Shown here: positions 1 through 10,400 of the stretch, piece after piece
Layout: each line of letters opens with the position of its first letter
How positions within the stretch are numbered: position 1 is the first letter of the stretch
NCBI RefSeq assembly: GCF_001661345.1
Contig: NW_017962917.1
Span: 992,001 to 1,056,000 of the forward strand
Direction: 5' to 3'
Source of the DNA: Ascoidea rubescens DSM 1968
Lineage: Eukaryota; Ascomycota; Saccharomycetes; Ascoideales; Ascoideaceae
DNA: 64,000 nucleotides
Translations under genes and position numbers: made by a program
Notes under the pieces: generated by a model
The model's input: the letters and a program-made list of their open reading frames with translations, nothing else
Databases searched by the model: none
Told to the model about the DNA's origin: nothing

Positions 1-1
1 C

Positions 2-3000
2 ACAATCAAAATCAAAAATGAAAATAACATTTCTGATAATAATACTAATAATACTAATGATAATAATGATAATCAAATTATCAAAAAGATCACAGTTATA
101 CTAAGAAAAACATCAATTGAAATTAATAATAATGGCCTCTTTCTCAATCTACCCTCTTACATTCTCTCGGCTTCAATCTTGCATTCAACTAATAACAATA
201 ATGATAACTTGCTAATCTATCTAAACTCAAACTATCTATTACTAATAAATTTCTTTTACAACCATTCCAAAAAATCTTTTACTCCACTAATTCTTAACTA
301 CTGGGATTTCACTTTCAATCCAAATTTCAATCCAAATTTCAATCCAAATTTCAACCCAAACAAATACACTCATACAAAAAACAACCACAATTCTATAAAT
401 ACAAACCCTTTCAATTCTAATAGAAACAATATCCAAAATATTCTATCAAATCACTCAAACAACTCCTCCTTCACTCTAATTTTCTATAATGGCCTAATAT
501 CCATTTTCAATAAACTAAACATCCCCAATAATACCTCTAATATCAACAATTTGCAATATTCCGTAAACTCAATCCCCTCAAAGGGAAATATCCTTCATTC
601 TTGCTACTTGCACACTAATATCCCTCAATCTAACGACTCACATACTAAAAATTTAAAATTGTTCAACCTCATAATTACTGACACAAACAGACTATTAATA
701 CTAATCTTTTCCTGGTCCCTATCCAATAACCACACTCAACAGAACACTCAACAGAACAACAATTTCAAAAATACTCTAAAAAGACAATCTCTAATTTTAT
801 CAAATAATTTTGATATCCCAATTTTTGTCATTCCCTTAAAGTCAAACCCAAATATACTACTATTTGTCCTAACCAATAAAATCATCCTAGTTGATACACT
901 CAACTTGATCCCCGACCAATTTAAAGTCTTTAATATCAACTGGACTTTTCCAACAAACTATTACTGTCCCGATCAAAAAATCAGATCAGATATTATTACG
1001 GATCTAAATAACACCGATGAGGTTTTAATAGCCACCGAAAATGGCATAATTTATTCAGTTATAGTTGCAAACAACTACATTATAGACCTCAATCCGCTCC
1101 TCAATATCGGAAAACAATTAAACGTTTTCATATTTGAAAAACTAAATTTTCAAAAAAATTTCACAAACTCAAATTATCAATTAATCTTTGGCGATGATAA
1201 ATCAGATAGCGGTATCTACTTCATATCTGGTCTTCCAATTTCAAACAAAGAAAAATTATATCCAAATATAAGGTACTTGAAACACTATGAAAATTTGTCT
1301 CCTGTTTTTGATTATAAAATTATAAAGTCTTGCAACAAATATAATTACTCCTCAAACGAATTGTGGCAGATCTCCGGCGAACATAAAAACGGTTCCTTGG
1401 TTCAGTTAAGGTTCGGTTATAAAGCTAAAAGTTATTTTTCCTATTCTAAATTTAAGAAAGCAATAAACTGTTTCCCAATAGTACTTGATTTATTGAACCA
1501 AGAAAATAAATTGGAGAAAAATATATACATATTGTTTTCATTTGAATATGAAAGCTCGCTTTATTATTATAATCACAATGCCAAAACCAATAAAAGTAAA
1601 AATAAAAATAAAAATAATCTAGTTGATATAAATGAATTTAATATTATAGATCAGGAAAGTAAAACTTTAATTGCCTCAACATTAGTAGATTTGAATATTT
1701 GCTGCCAAATTACTGAAAAATCTATTGTGTTGACAGATTTTTGTGAAAAAAGTATAATAATATTTCAATCTAATTATATAATATTTGGAGATATCTTGGA
1801 CAACAAAATTGTTTTCATTAATGAGGTTTTTGATCAAGTTGAAAACAAGAAAAAAATTGAGTTGAACTGTTTTTTGATTTTGAAAGCTAAAAATCAAAAT
1901 CAAAATCAAAATCAAAATCAAAATTATGATCCAGACAGTGATATTGAAATGAAGGAAGATGAAAATGAAAATGAAAAAGAGAAAGATTTTTTGCATATAA
2001 ATTTGTTAATGTCTTCTATTTTTCTTGAAAGTCAACCATGTTTTATCAAATTTTTTAAGATTGAAAATAGTTTATATTTTGCTTATGGAACCGAAGATTT
2101 TAATATCTTCATTTACAGATTCGAAGAATTACGGAAAAAGTTTGAATTTTTTCAAAAAATTGAAATGAATAAGATATTTGAAGAAAACTGGATTTTTCAC
2201 GATTTTATTGCTATTTGTTATAAGAAAGATAAATATTTTATTTTTATTTCAGATAAGTTGGGACAGTTGTTTAGAATTTCAAGTGGAATTGATAAGAAAA
2301 ATAGAAATTTTGAAATTGGAGAAATTATTAAACTACAATTGGGAGGAATTCCTATCAAGTTTCAAAAGAATAAAGAAATGAACTCATTGTACTTAATTTC
2401 TGGAAATTTATGGTATATTTCATTTTCTGGTGAAGATTATTACCCTAAAAGAGTTTTCTTTCAAAATGAATTGACGGATAAGTTGATTACATTTACAATT
2501 CCTTTAAAGATAAGTGAGGAAATTAGAAAGAATAAAAAATATCCTCTAAATATTAATAACAATATTAATAATTGTGAGTTATTGTCGATAAGAGAAGATG
2601 GGTTTAATATTAGTAAATTTCAAGAAATAAAATGTTTATGTTCTAGGAAGATTAAATTGGGATTTACACCAAGAAAATTTATATATTCTAGAGAAAATAA
2701 TTGTTTTATTATAATATCTGATAAAGTTGGTAGTAAAATAACATTTGTTTCTGGAAGTTTTAATTTTTCTAACCCTAGTAGCAATAATTTTAATAACAAT
2801 AATGTTAGAAATAGTACCTTCAGCACCAACCGATATAAGACAATTAAAAGCTATGAGATAAATAGTGATGGATCAATTATTGATAAAAATAGAATCAAAA
2901 ACAAAAACAAAAATAAAAATAAAAATAAAAGTGATAATGGTAGCGGTGATGATAATAGTAATAATGATAACGATAATTCATCAATGTTTAACTCGGAAAT

Positions 3001-4318
3001 GAGTCCATTATCAATTTGTGAATGGAAAGTTCGTAAACCTAATTCAAATATTTCATATAAAAAATTGGTTATTGGGTGTAAGAGTTTAAAAGGACATGGG
3101 ATGATATTTTTTGTTTCTTATGGTTTCAGTATAGCATATAAGGACAAAGGAAAAGGAAAAGAGAAAGAAAATGAAAAAGAGAAAAAAACTGGAAATGAAA
3201 ATGAAAATGAAAATGAAAATGAAAATGAAAAAGAGAATGAAAATGAGTCTAAAGAAAGTGTCATTGTGTATAATAAGATCAATTCCTTTAAGACCGATGG
3301 ACCGGTATTTGGAATTGAGCAGATAAGTAATGAATCATTGATTTATCATTCAGGTAGAAAGGTTTTTATGATAAATTATGATTTTATTAGCAAAAAGATG
3401 AGTTTAAAAGAGCTTTATGTTGCAGCTAGTTTGATTGTTTCAATAAGAATAATTGGGGATAAGATTTTAATTTCGAGTAAAGATGATTCAGTATATTTAT
3501 GCAAGATTTTGAAAGATAAACAAGTTATTGGATTACATCACGATGATTCAATGAGACAATTAGTTAATTCAGTTTATTTTTCGAAATTCAGCAATAATGA
3601 AAATAATTATGAATTCAACAATAGTTACAGAAGCAACAAATTTGCAGGGATGAAAGAATTAGATGAAGCCAATGAACAAAGATCGGAAGAATACGATAGT
3701 GGATTTTTTGTTGATATTGATATTGATAGTGAAGAAAATAGAGAAGATATTGTTAGCAATGTAATAGTTTCTGATAAAATCCAAGGCACAATTAATGGAT
3801 TTTATTCAATAAAAAATGATTTATTATTAAGAGATACATTTAGATATAATATGAATCAAGTCTGTCGGTTGGAAGTCGGGAGTTTTCTACCAATCTGGGA
3901 GTATTTAAACAATTTCGAAGATAAATTGGTAAGAAATATGAATGGAATAAATGAGGGTGTCAGCAATAAAAACCATTATTCGAAATTGAACAGATTTCTT
4001 TCTGTTAGTGTTTCAGGTGAAGTTTTGTTGTTTACGTTGTTAATTGATGAACAATACAACAGATTGAACAATCTACTATTGGAAGATCTACGAAGAGAAG
4101 AACAAAGAGAATTCGAGGAAGATGAAGACGACCATGAACACAAGAAAACCGAAGAAGAAGAGGAAGAAGATCAATTCGAAGATAAGGGCAAGAGAGCTCT
4201 CTTGGGAATACAGTCTGTAAAATGGATGGACCAAAACCACAAGGTGATTGACGGAGACTTGCTCACATACAACTGCTCTAGGAGGGTCGTCGACATGATG
4301 AACAGCATTCTTCTCTAG
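2..4318 (+). CDS. CPSF_A/MMS1-like beta-propeller protein (5' end beyond window)
   Basis: Large protein of the DDB1/CFT1/RSE1/MMS1 superfamily. An N-terminal part resembles the MMS1_N type (IPLKSN followed by strands around 810-900). The last residues carry VIDGDLL, the signature seen near the C-terminus of DDB1-type proteins. The reading frame is open without a stop from base 2 and holds no in-frame ATG before base 179, where only a TTG occurs. The residues read from base 80 on look like ordinary coding sequence, so the true start probably lies left of the window and more than 1438 residues are encoded. Low-complexity inserts include an NPNF repeat near 318-360, a QN tract near 1890, Lys/Asn and Glu/Asn tracts near 2900 and 3190, and an acidic stretch near 4100. 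The weak conservation favours Mms1 (Rtt101 ubiquitin-ligase adaptor in replication-fork repair) over the well-conserved Rse1 or Cft1, but this is inference. Confidence 0.6.
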   Translation, partial: TIKIKNENNISDNNTNNTNDNNDNQIIKKITVILRKTSIEINNNGLFLNLPSYILSASILHSTNNNNDNLLIYLNSNYLLLINFFYNHSKKSFTPLILNYWDFTFNPNFNPNFNPNFNPNKYTHTKNNHNSINTNPFNSNRNNIQNILSNHSNNSSFTLIFYNGLISIFNKLNIPNNTSNINNLQYSVNSIPSKGNILHSCYLHTNIPQSNDSHTKNLKLFNLIITDTNRLLILIFSWSLSNNHTQQNTQQNNNFKNTLKRQSLILSNNFDIPIFVIPLKSNPNILLFVLTNKIILVDTLNLIPDQFKVFNINWTFPTNYYCPDQKIRSDIITDLNNTDEVLIATENGIIYSVIVANNYIIDLNPLLNIGKQLNVFIFEKLNFQKNFTNSNYQLIFGDDKSDSGIYFISGLPISNKEKLYPNIRYLKHYENLSPVFDYKIIKSCNKYNYSSNELWQISGEHKNGSLVQLRFGYKAKSYFSYSKFKKAINCFPIVLDLLNQENKLEKNIYILFSFEYESSLYYYNHNAKTNKSKNKNKNNLVDINEFNIIDQESKTLIASTLVDLNICCQITEKSIVLTDFCEKSIIIFQSNYIIFGDILDNKIVFINEVFDQVENKKKIELNCFLILKAKNQNQNQNQNQNYDPDSDIEMKEDENENEKEKDFLHINLLMSSIFLESQPCFIKFFKIENSLYFAYGTEDFNIFIYRFEELRKKFEFFQKIEMNKIFEENWIFHDFIAICYKKDKYFIFISDKLGQLFRISSGIDKKNRNFEIGEIIKLQLGGIPIKFQKNKEMNSLYLISGNLWYISFSGEDYYPKRVFFQNELTDKLITFTIPLKISEEIRKNKKYPLNINNNINNCELLSIREDGFNISKFQEIKCLCSRKIKLGFTPRKFIYSRENNCFIIISDKVGSKITFVSGSFNFSNPSSNNFNNNNVRNSTFSTNRYKTIKSYEINSDGSIIDKNRIKNKNKNKNKNKSDNGSGDDNSNNDNDNSSMFNSEMSPLSICEWKVRKPNSNISYKKLVIGCKSLKGHGMIFFVSYGFSIAYKDKGKGKEKENEKEKKTGNENENENENENEKENENESKESVIVYNKINSFKTDGPVFGIEQISNESLIYHSGRKVFMINYDFISKKMSLKELYVAASLIVSIRIIGDKILISSKDDSVYLCKILKDKQVIGLHHDDSMRQLVNSVYFSKFSNNENNYEFNNSYRSNKFAGMKELDEANEQRSEEYDSGFFVDIDIDSEENREDIVSNVIVSDKIQGTINGFYSIKNDLLLRDTFRYNMNQVCRLEVGSFLPIWEYLNNFEDKLVRNMNGINEGVSNKNHYSKLNRFLSVSVSGEVLLFTLLIDEQYNRLNNLLLEDLRREEQREFEEDEDDHEHKKTEEEEEEDQFEDKGKRALLGIQSVKWMDQNHKVIDGDLLTYNCSRRVVDMMNSILL

Positions 4319-4330
4319 GCTTTATGCTAG

Positions 4331-4389
4331 AAGATCATACTTTTGTGAAAAGATCATATTTCACGGAAAAGATCGTCTTTTTGCGGAAA
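4331..4389. repeat. three degenerate 19-20 bp tandem units upstream of FOL2
   Basis: Three head-to-tail units of the form AGATCRTMYTT...GGAAA start at about 4332, 4351 and 4370, directly after the stop of the upstream gene. They lie in the only intergenic space in front of FOL2, so they could serve as a terminator or a promoter element. No known motif is recognised. Confidence 0.5.
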
Positions 4390-4406
4390 ACTCGTTAATC
4401 GGAAAG

Positions 4407-4424
4407 TGACTCATCAAACACGTG
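4407..4424. promoter_or_regulatory. Gcn4-type and Cbf1-type sites in FOL2 promoter
   Basis: TGACTCA at 4407-4413 is the Gcn4 consensus and CACGTG at 4419-4424 is the Cbf1/bHLH E-box. They are 5 bp apart and about 170 bp before the FOL2 ATG. The match to consensus is seen in the sequence; function is inferred. Confidence 0.45.
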
Positions 4425-4589
4425 CCTGAACCCAGAAGACTGGCTTTGTGAAACTTTTCTCTGAAATCTTTTCACTTTCAATTTTTCGAGAATCGACAAC
4501 AGACAACAAACAGAGCTATCTTTTTGAGTCAGTGCTGCTTTGAAAATTGCGAAACTACGCCACTAGAACTTCAGCAAGAGCCTGGCACA

Positions 4590-5567
4590 ATGTCTAATCA
4601 AATATCTGGAAAAGAGCTAGCAAGAACATTGGACAAATTGGTCATCCAAGACGAAAAGTCAGACTGTAACCACACAACCCACAATAACACTCCCAATAAT
4701 ATCAAAAACAACAATCATGGAAACAACAGTGAACCTCATGAATCATCAAAGTTGGCATTGGGCTCGAAAACTTCTACTTCTCATCACCACCCTATTCCTT
4801 TGAAAAACTCTTCCTATAATAATAACAACTATTCTTCTGTAATTAAAAATTTTACTCCTAGTAGTCGTATTAATGGCATATACACCCCCCTACAGACCAG
4901 ACCGGCTTCTCCTTATACTTTACATGCTCCTATTGATTTTGATGGTCTATCATGGCCAAGTATCGGAGCCAGAGAAATCAAAGAAGAGTCGTCAGATGAG
5001 GCTAAACTCAGAGAGCAACGAATTGCAAATTCAATCAAAGATATCCTAAAAGAACTAGGTGAAGATGTCGATAGAGAGGGTCTATTGGAAACTCCTGAAA
5101 GATATGCCAGGGCAATGTTATTTTTCACCAAAGGTTACCAAGACGACATTAGAGACGTTATTAAAAGAGCAGTATTTGAGGAGGATCACGATGAAATGGT
5201 GGTTGTGAAGGATATTGACATCTACTCTCTTTGCGAACATCATTTGGTCCCATTTTTTGGGAAATGTCATATTGCCTATATTCCAAACAAGAAAGTTTTG
5301 GGTTTGTCCAAGCTAGCAAGACTAGCTGAAATGTACTCAAGAAGATTCCAGGTTCAGGAAAGATTAACTAAACAAATTGCGATGGCTGTCAGCGAGATCT
5401 TAAAGCCATTAGGTGTAGCTGTTGTTATTGAATGCACCCATATGTGTATGGTTAGTAGAGGAGTTCAAAAAACAGGCTCTTCAACAACCACCAGTTGCAT
5501 GTTGGGCTGTTTTAGAGGCCAACAAAAAACTAGGGACGAGTTTCTTACTCTCCTCAACAGAAGATAG
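4590..5567 (+). CDS. FOL2: GTP cyclohydrolase I
   Basis: First enzyme of folate/pterin synthesis, converting GTP to 7,8-dihydroneopterin triphosphate in the cytosol as a homodecamer. The C-terminal ~200 residues are a complete catalytic domain: [18 protein letters not shown] with the zinc Cys and the catalytic His residues, then [14 protein letters not shown], then [20 protein letters not shown] holding the second zinc Cys and the GTP-binding segment. The ATG at 4590 is chosen because the longer open frame to 4524 has only a TTG start. The product has 325 residues; the first ~120 are an Asn/Ser-rich low-complexity extension, so the protein is longer than the usual 220-245. A nearby TGACTCA/CACGTG pair suggests amino-acid-starvation or Cbf1-type control. 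Confidence 0.97.
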   Translation: MSNQISGKELARTLDKLVIQDEKSDCNHTTHNNTPNNIKNNNHGNNSEPHESSKLALGSKTSTSHHHPIPLKNSSYNNNNYSSVIKNFTPSSRINGIYTPLQTRPASPYTLHAPIDFDGLSWPSIGAREIKEESSDEAKLREQRIANSIKDILKELGEDVDREGLLETPERYARAMLFFTKGYQDDIRDVIKRAVFEEDHDEMVVVKDIDIYSLCEHHLVPFFGKCHIAYIPNKKVLGLSKLARLAEMYSRRFQVQERLTKQIAMAVSEILKPLGVAVVIECTHMCMVSRGVQKTGSSTTTSCMLGCFRGQQKTRDEFLTLLNRR

Positions 5568-6147
5568 CTATGTATGACCATCTGTTTTTTATTTTTATTG
5601 CCATTTTCATTCTGATCCATTCAAACACTTGAACACCCATACACTTTCATATTGATGCTTTTTCCTTTTTTTTGATTTTTGATTTTTGATTTTTGACTTT
5701 TCTTTTTTCTCTCTTCTCTTTTCCTCTTTTTTCCTCTTTTTTCTGCTTTTATCTTTTGTTTTATTTTTTTTTTGGATAACTCACAGATTATATATAGCCT
5801 ATGTCTTATTTTTTATAGTTATCTGTATTATATTCTATATATTTATATATTACATACTTTCACGAACATTATCTCAACATAATGAATTTTATCTAACATT
5901 GCTTTCCTTCCTCTTTCTCCTCATTCGGATCTTTGTTCTGTACAAAACGAAGTGGAAAAAAGTTGATACTTTGTTTTTTTTGCCTCACTTCTTCTCATCC
6001 AATTACTCTATATTTCAAACATTAATTCAGAAAATACTCAAACCTGAGTTTTATTGTAGAAGTTAATCCTACAGCAATCTATTTGATCTTGGACTCAGTG
6101 ATCCTTTTTTTTTATCTTTTTTTTATTTTTTTTACTTTTTATTTGTT
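5568..6147. other. intergenic, T-rich promoter of DGA1
   Basis: No gene is seen. The stretch has pyrimidine-rich blocks, including a short GATTTTT tandem near 5673-5697 and long T tracts immediately before the DGA1 ATG. The open frames present are TTG-started low-complexity Phe/Leu products and are not credible. Confidence 0.6.
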
Positions 6148-7821
6148 ATGTCCTCGACTGAATTTCTTCAATTTGATAGTGATATCAATCAAATCAAAAA
6201 AAATAACCAGGAGAATACTTTGGATCAAGCTCAAAATACCAAAGCCTCTCATGATCATCACAGCGATTACGATGATGAATCAATCACTCTTCTAAATACT
6301 GATGACGATCTTCCCTCAATTCCTGAAGAAAATGATTATGACCTCGACAACTTTCATAACAATAGTAATAACGATACAGTCAACAACAAGAGCAACGACA
6401 CCTCTTCAGTTTTTGGAATTGATTCTGATAACTACGAAAATACATCTTATACATCCTCAAGTGCTTCATCTATCAATAATTTTGAACTAGCTGATAATTA
6501 CAATTTCGAACTGCTATTCAAACATGATGATATAAACAACTTCAACTTTAATCACCAAAAATACAATTATAAAACAATCAGACAAAACAAAGTTAATAAA
6601 AACAATCAAAATCAAAATTACAACTACAGTGATACTGAAAATGATAAAGGGTATTTTGCATCTTTTTTCATTCCACTTGAAAGAAGATTGCAAACTTTTC
6701 TGGTTTTATGGCATACTATTGCTATTCCAATGTTTTTTGCTATATTTTTATTCTCACTTTCGTTTTTTCCTTTAATATGGTGGTTTTTGATTCCTTATTT
6801 TTCCTATTATTTTTTTGATAAATCTCCTGTTAATGGTGGTGTAACAAAGAGATATTCTTTGTATTTCAGAAGTCTTCCAATTTGGACTTGGTTTTGTCAA
6901 TATTATCCAATCACAATACATAAAACCGTTGATTTGAAACCAACTTTTGAATTAGTGGATGTAAATGATAATGATAATGATACTGAGAATCGAGAGTCAA
7001 AAGAGAAATCAAAAGACAGTTATTACATAAATCTCAAACTGTCAAATTTTTTTAATCTTCAACTATTTAAAAAAGCCGATGCAAATCATTTATCAAAAAA
7101 AGAGCAGCATTTTGTTGCCAATGGCCCAAGATATATATTTGGTTATCATCCTCATGGTTGTGTCTCAATGGGTGTCTTTGGTGGCATCGCTACTGAAGGT
7201 GCAAATTGGTCCATTCTATTCCCAGGCATACCAATATCAACTTTGACTTTGACAGCCCAATTCAAACTACCTTACTACAGAGATTATTTAATGGCCTTGG
7301 GTGTTTCGTCTGTCAAAAAGCAAAACATCCAAGAGGTTTTGAAAAGAAACATGTCGATATGCATTGTGATTGGTGGTGCAAGAGAGTCTTTGTTGAGTCG
7401 ACCTCACTCAAAGAAATTAGTCTTGAAAAATCGCAAGGGCTTCATCAAAATGGCTCTCAGTGTGGGCAATATCAGCGTTGTTCCTGTTTATGGTTTTGGC
7501 GAGAATGAACTCTACAATGTGCTTGAGCCCAAGACAAATTCTTTTTTCAGGAAATTTCAAGATTGGTTGAAGGGCAACTTTGGCTTCACTTTGCCATTGT
7601 TTCATGCTAGAGGCGTGTTCAATTATGATTGGGGTGTTTTGCCCTTTAGACATAGTATTGATATTGTTGTTGGCAAGCCAATTGAAATCCCAAAAATCGA
7701 CAACCCAACTACTGCTGATGTGGATTATTACCACCAGCTCTATATTGATGAACTCACTAGTGTTTATGACAACAATAAAGAAAGATTTGGTTATACAGGC
7801 ACTTTGGAATTCGCTGGCTAG
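6148..7821 (+). CDS. DGA1: diacylglycerol O-acyltransferase, DGAT2 family
   Basis: Makes triacylglycerol from diacylglycerol and acyl-CoA at the ER and lipid-droplet surface. An acidic Asn/Ser-rich N-terminus of ~170 residues is followed by a hydrophobic hairpin at about 185-225 (FLVLWHTIAIPMF... to IPYFSYYFF). The DGAT2 catalytic block then contains the HPHG motif at residues 334-337, IVIGGARESLLSRP (~411-424), and the C-terminal GVLPFRH and VVGKPIEIP motifs. At 557 residues it is longer than S. cerevisiae Dga1 (418), owing to the N-terminal extension and an insert before the HPHG block (about 270-320). The ATG at 6148 follows a long T-rich leader. Confidence 0.95.
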   Translation: MSSTEFLQFDSDINQIKKNNQENTLDQAQNTKASHDHHSDYDDESITLLNTDDDLPSIPEENDYDLDNFHNNSNNDTVNNKSNDTSSVFGIDSDNYENTSYTSSSASSINNFELADNYNFELLFKHDDINNFNFNHQKYNYKTIRQNKVNKNNQNQNYNYSDTENDKGYFASFFIPLERRLQTFLVLWHTIAIPMFFAIFLFSLSFFPLIWWFLIPYFSYYFFDKSPVNGGVTKRYSLYFRSLPIWTWFCQYYPITIHKTVDLKPTFELVDVNDNDNDTENRESKEKSKDSYYINLKLSNFFNLQLFKKADANHLSKKEQHFVANGPRYIFGYHPHGCVSMGVFGGIATEGANWSILFPGIPISTLTLTAQFKLPYYRDYLMALGVSSVKKQNIQEVLKRNMSICIVIGGARESLLSRPHSKKLVLKNRKGFIKMALSVGNISVVPVYGFGENELYNVLEPKTNSFFRKFQDWLKGNFGFTLPLFHARGVFNYDWGVLPFRHSIDIVVGKPIEIPKIDNPTTADVDYYHQLYIDELTSVYDNNKERFGYTGTLEFAG

Positions 7822-8084
7822 ATTTCGATCACTCAATAAAGTTTGGTTACTAATTACCTTGAGGCATGGATATTCTATTTCTGTAATTCTTTTATACTAT
7901 TTTTACCACATTGTAACATTATGTAGTTTATTGATTGTTAAAACTGATAAAAAAAACGTACAATTTTTAAGCTTTCTATTAATACATGGTTTTTAATTTT
8001 TTGGGTTTTTGAGAGTGTAATGCTAAAACGTTTTCAAAATCACACTGAGATGCTTTTGGTATTGGAGACAGCTTTCTCTTCGTT

Positions 8085-10400
8085 ATGACAAGATTTAACA
8101 GTACTTCCAACTGGAACCATCGAAATGAACTCAACAATACCACTGATAATGGCTATGAAAATGACACTGATTCAGCCAGATCTTTAATCGTCCACCATAT
8201 TCTTCCCTCATTTCAAATGTATGAAACGTTTATCTCCTACAGAAACAACTTTATTCAAATGATATTAACTTCCGATACTACAGCTTTGGAACCTCCCACA
8301 TACTCCCTGGGTCGAAATGAAGTTGCTTCAAACATTGCTCATACTTCCAATTTGGTGAATCAAGCTCAAATAGCGAGAGAAAGTATCTACAACAAAAACA
8401 ATGCTGATGGTGGTGATCAAGCTTCGGTCGAGTATCTATCAAATTTTATTGAACCATTTGAACCAGCTGGCGATATTGACAACAATTCGACTGTTTTATT
8501 TGACAATATTGGCAATTTCAAAGAAAAAACCAACAGCTCTTTATGTCTTGAACTATTTCTAACCAAATCTGTTCCTAAACTTGACAAATTGTCTAAATTT
8601 GAGTCTCCATTTAAAGAATTCACCAGTGGTGATCCAATATATGGCTTTATCATCATTGAAAATAAATCCTCAAAGGATATCTCTTTCCAAAATTTCTATG
8701 TTTCTTTGGAAGGCAAGATATCTACTGTTAACCATGATCATGAAAATAACATTATCCTATTGACGACAAAACATGTTCTACAAATGTTGGACTTGAGTGC
8801 ATCTTGGTCTTTTGGTTCCATTGTCTCTTCTTATGGTGCTGCTTATACTTGGAGTAACAACGAAAAAATAGGAATAGAGAGAACCATTATTGGATTGCCC
8901 AACAATCGAGTTTTAAAGGCCAAAACCAAATATAAAAAGTTCTTTTATTTCAAGTTTCCTTTCAAGTTATTGGATACAATTTGTAATGAGAACCAAATCA
9001 GTTCTCATCTTAACTTACCACCAACTTTGGGTGTCAACTTAAGTGAAGGCTTTAAAACTCTTCACAATGAAAGTAACTCCAAAAATACTAAATTCATTCA
9101 AGTTGATCCCATATTAGGGGCTTCAAAGTATTCTGAAAAAAGTGGGTCTACCATTGTCGTCAACGACTATAATGAAGATAATACGTTATCTGTTTCATAC
9201 TCAATAAACCCAAGATTTGTTGGATTTGATAGTTCAGTAGATCAAAATTCATCATATTTAGAAAAATTTTTTATATTGAGTAAAGATGAGTACAATATTA
9301 GATTCATTCCATCCAAGCTAAAAACCGACTATTCAGGAGACAGAATAATCACAAAGGCAGTTGAGTTTATTGAAGAATTTAATAATTATTTTAATGAGTT
9401 AAAAAATATAGTTCATTTTATTTCAGACAAAATTAATCAGATGGAATCTGAGCTTGTTCAACAAACTCGGTCTGGAAAATCAATGGATGATAAAGCAAAC
9501 AAACATTGTCTTTATTCAAGTTACAATTCAAAGATTAAAAAAGACTTTGTGTTTGATGAAAATTATTTGGAATTCAAACTTTCTATCAATGAGGTAGTAG
9601 TTAAAAACTTTTTTTTTGAGAAGCTTCATTCTATTCAATATAATGACTATGGTAGTCCTCCCGAACAAATTATTGTTCAAGCAAAAGTTCCCAATTACGA
9701 ACTTCCATATATTTGTCCAGAATTATTAATATTTAAAAATGACCATCTTAAAACACTTTCAAATAATTTTTATCAAAACGAGAATCTAAAAATTATAAAT
9801 TTTGCGATTTTGGTTCCAAATATAAAAGATGATGAATCAAAAGAAAAATTTACAAGGTTTCCTAAAATCAGCGACTTTAAAATAGACATAGTTTGCATTA
9901 ATCTTTTTTCAAGCCAGTCTCTCCCATTGAATTTTTGTCATTTTCTATTTCTTGGTTCCAATTATATTGAATTGAAAAAAATGTTTCAAAATCTAGATGA
10001 AAGAATAGCCGAATTAACCAAAGTACAACAAAAAGAAATACCAGCTAATATTGTTGATTATGTTGAAGCAATCAAAGGGTTGAAGTATAAGGTGCATGCA
10101 ATCGAAAATTTAATTAGTATTGTGAATATAAGTGAAAGTGAGAATGGGGATGAATGTGATGCTAGCAACATCAAACTGCAAAGGGGTTGGAAACGCATTG
10201 AACAATCAAATGAATGGAAGAAAAATTTTGAAGTAGTTTGGAAATTTAAAAGCAGGAATCGAATTACAGATACGATTATACCGGATTTTCAAAGTTGCTT
10301 GATATCAAGGTTTTATTTTATTAAGGTATCATTTGGTTTGAATAACAAATATCGATCTGCATTTTTATTACCAATAAATGTTTCAAAAAAAGACAATTAG
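8085..10400 (+). CDS. BUL-type alpha-arrestin, Rsp5 ubiquitin-ligase adaptor
   Basis: Bul proteins bring permeases such as Gap1 to the Rsp5 ubiquitin ligase for endocytic sorting. The N-terminus has the family segment ILPSFQMYE (39-47) and a PPTY motif (70-73), the PPxY ligand of Rsp5 WW domains. The arrestin core contains TSGDPIYGFIIIENKS, then SASWSFGS and LPNNRVLKAKTKYKKFF, all typical of the Bul1 N-terminal domain. The last ~60 residues end in an arrestin-like strand series. The product has 771 residues; S. cerevisiae Bul1 and Bul2 are ~976 and 920. I cannot tell whether this is the single pre-duplication BUL gene or a divergent Bul3-like member. Confidence 0.82.
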   Translation: MTRFNSTSNWNHRNELNNTTDNGYENDTDSARSLIVHHILPSFQMYETFISYRNNFIQMILTSDTTALEPPTYSLGRNEVASNIAHTSNLVNQAQIARESIYNKNNADGGDQASVEYLSNFIEPFEPAGDIDNNSTVLFDNIGNFKEKTNSSLCLELFLTKSVPKLDKLSKFESPFKEFTSGDPIYGFIIIENKSSKDISFQNFYVSLEGKISTVNHDHENNIILLTTKHVLQMLDLSASWSFGSIVSSYGAAYTWSNNEKIGIERTIIGLPNNRVLKAKTKYKKFFYFKFPFKLLDTICNENQISSHLNLPPTLGVNLSEGFKTLHNESNSKNTKFIQVDPILGASKYSEKSGSTIVVNDYNEDNTLSVSYSINPRFVGFDSSVDQNSSYLEKFFILSKDEYNIRFIPSKLKTDYSGDRIITKAVEFIEEFNNYFNELKNIVHFISDKINQMESELVQQTRSGKSMDDKANKHCLYSSYNSKIKKDFVFDENYLEFKLSINEVVVKNFFFEKLHSIQYNDYGSPPEQIIVQAKVPNYELPYICPELLIFKNDHLKTLSNNFYQNENLKIINFAILVPNIKDDESKEKFTRFPKISDFKIDIVCINLFSSQSLPLNFCHFLFLGSNYIELKKMFQNLDERIAELTKVQQKEIPANIVDYVEAIKGLKYKVHAIENLISIVNISESENGDECDASNIKLQRGWKRIEQSNEWKKNFEVVWKFKSRNRITDTIIPDFQSCLISRFYFIKVSFGLNNKYRSAFLLPINVSKKDN

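Noticed and set aside
5686-6066. 126-residue open frame, mostly Phe/Leu
   Set aside because: It starts with TTG and is a translation of T-rich promoter sequence before DGA1; no family resemblance.
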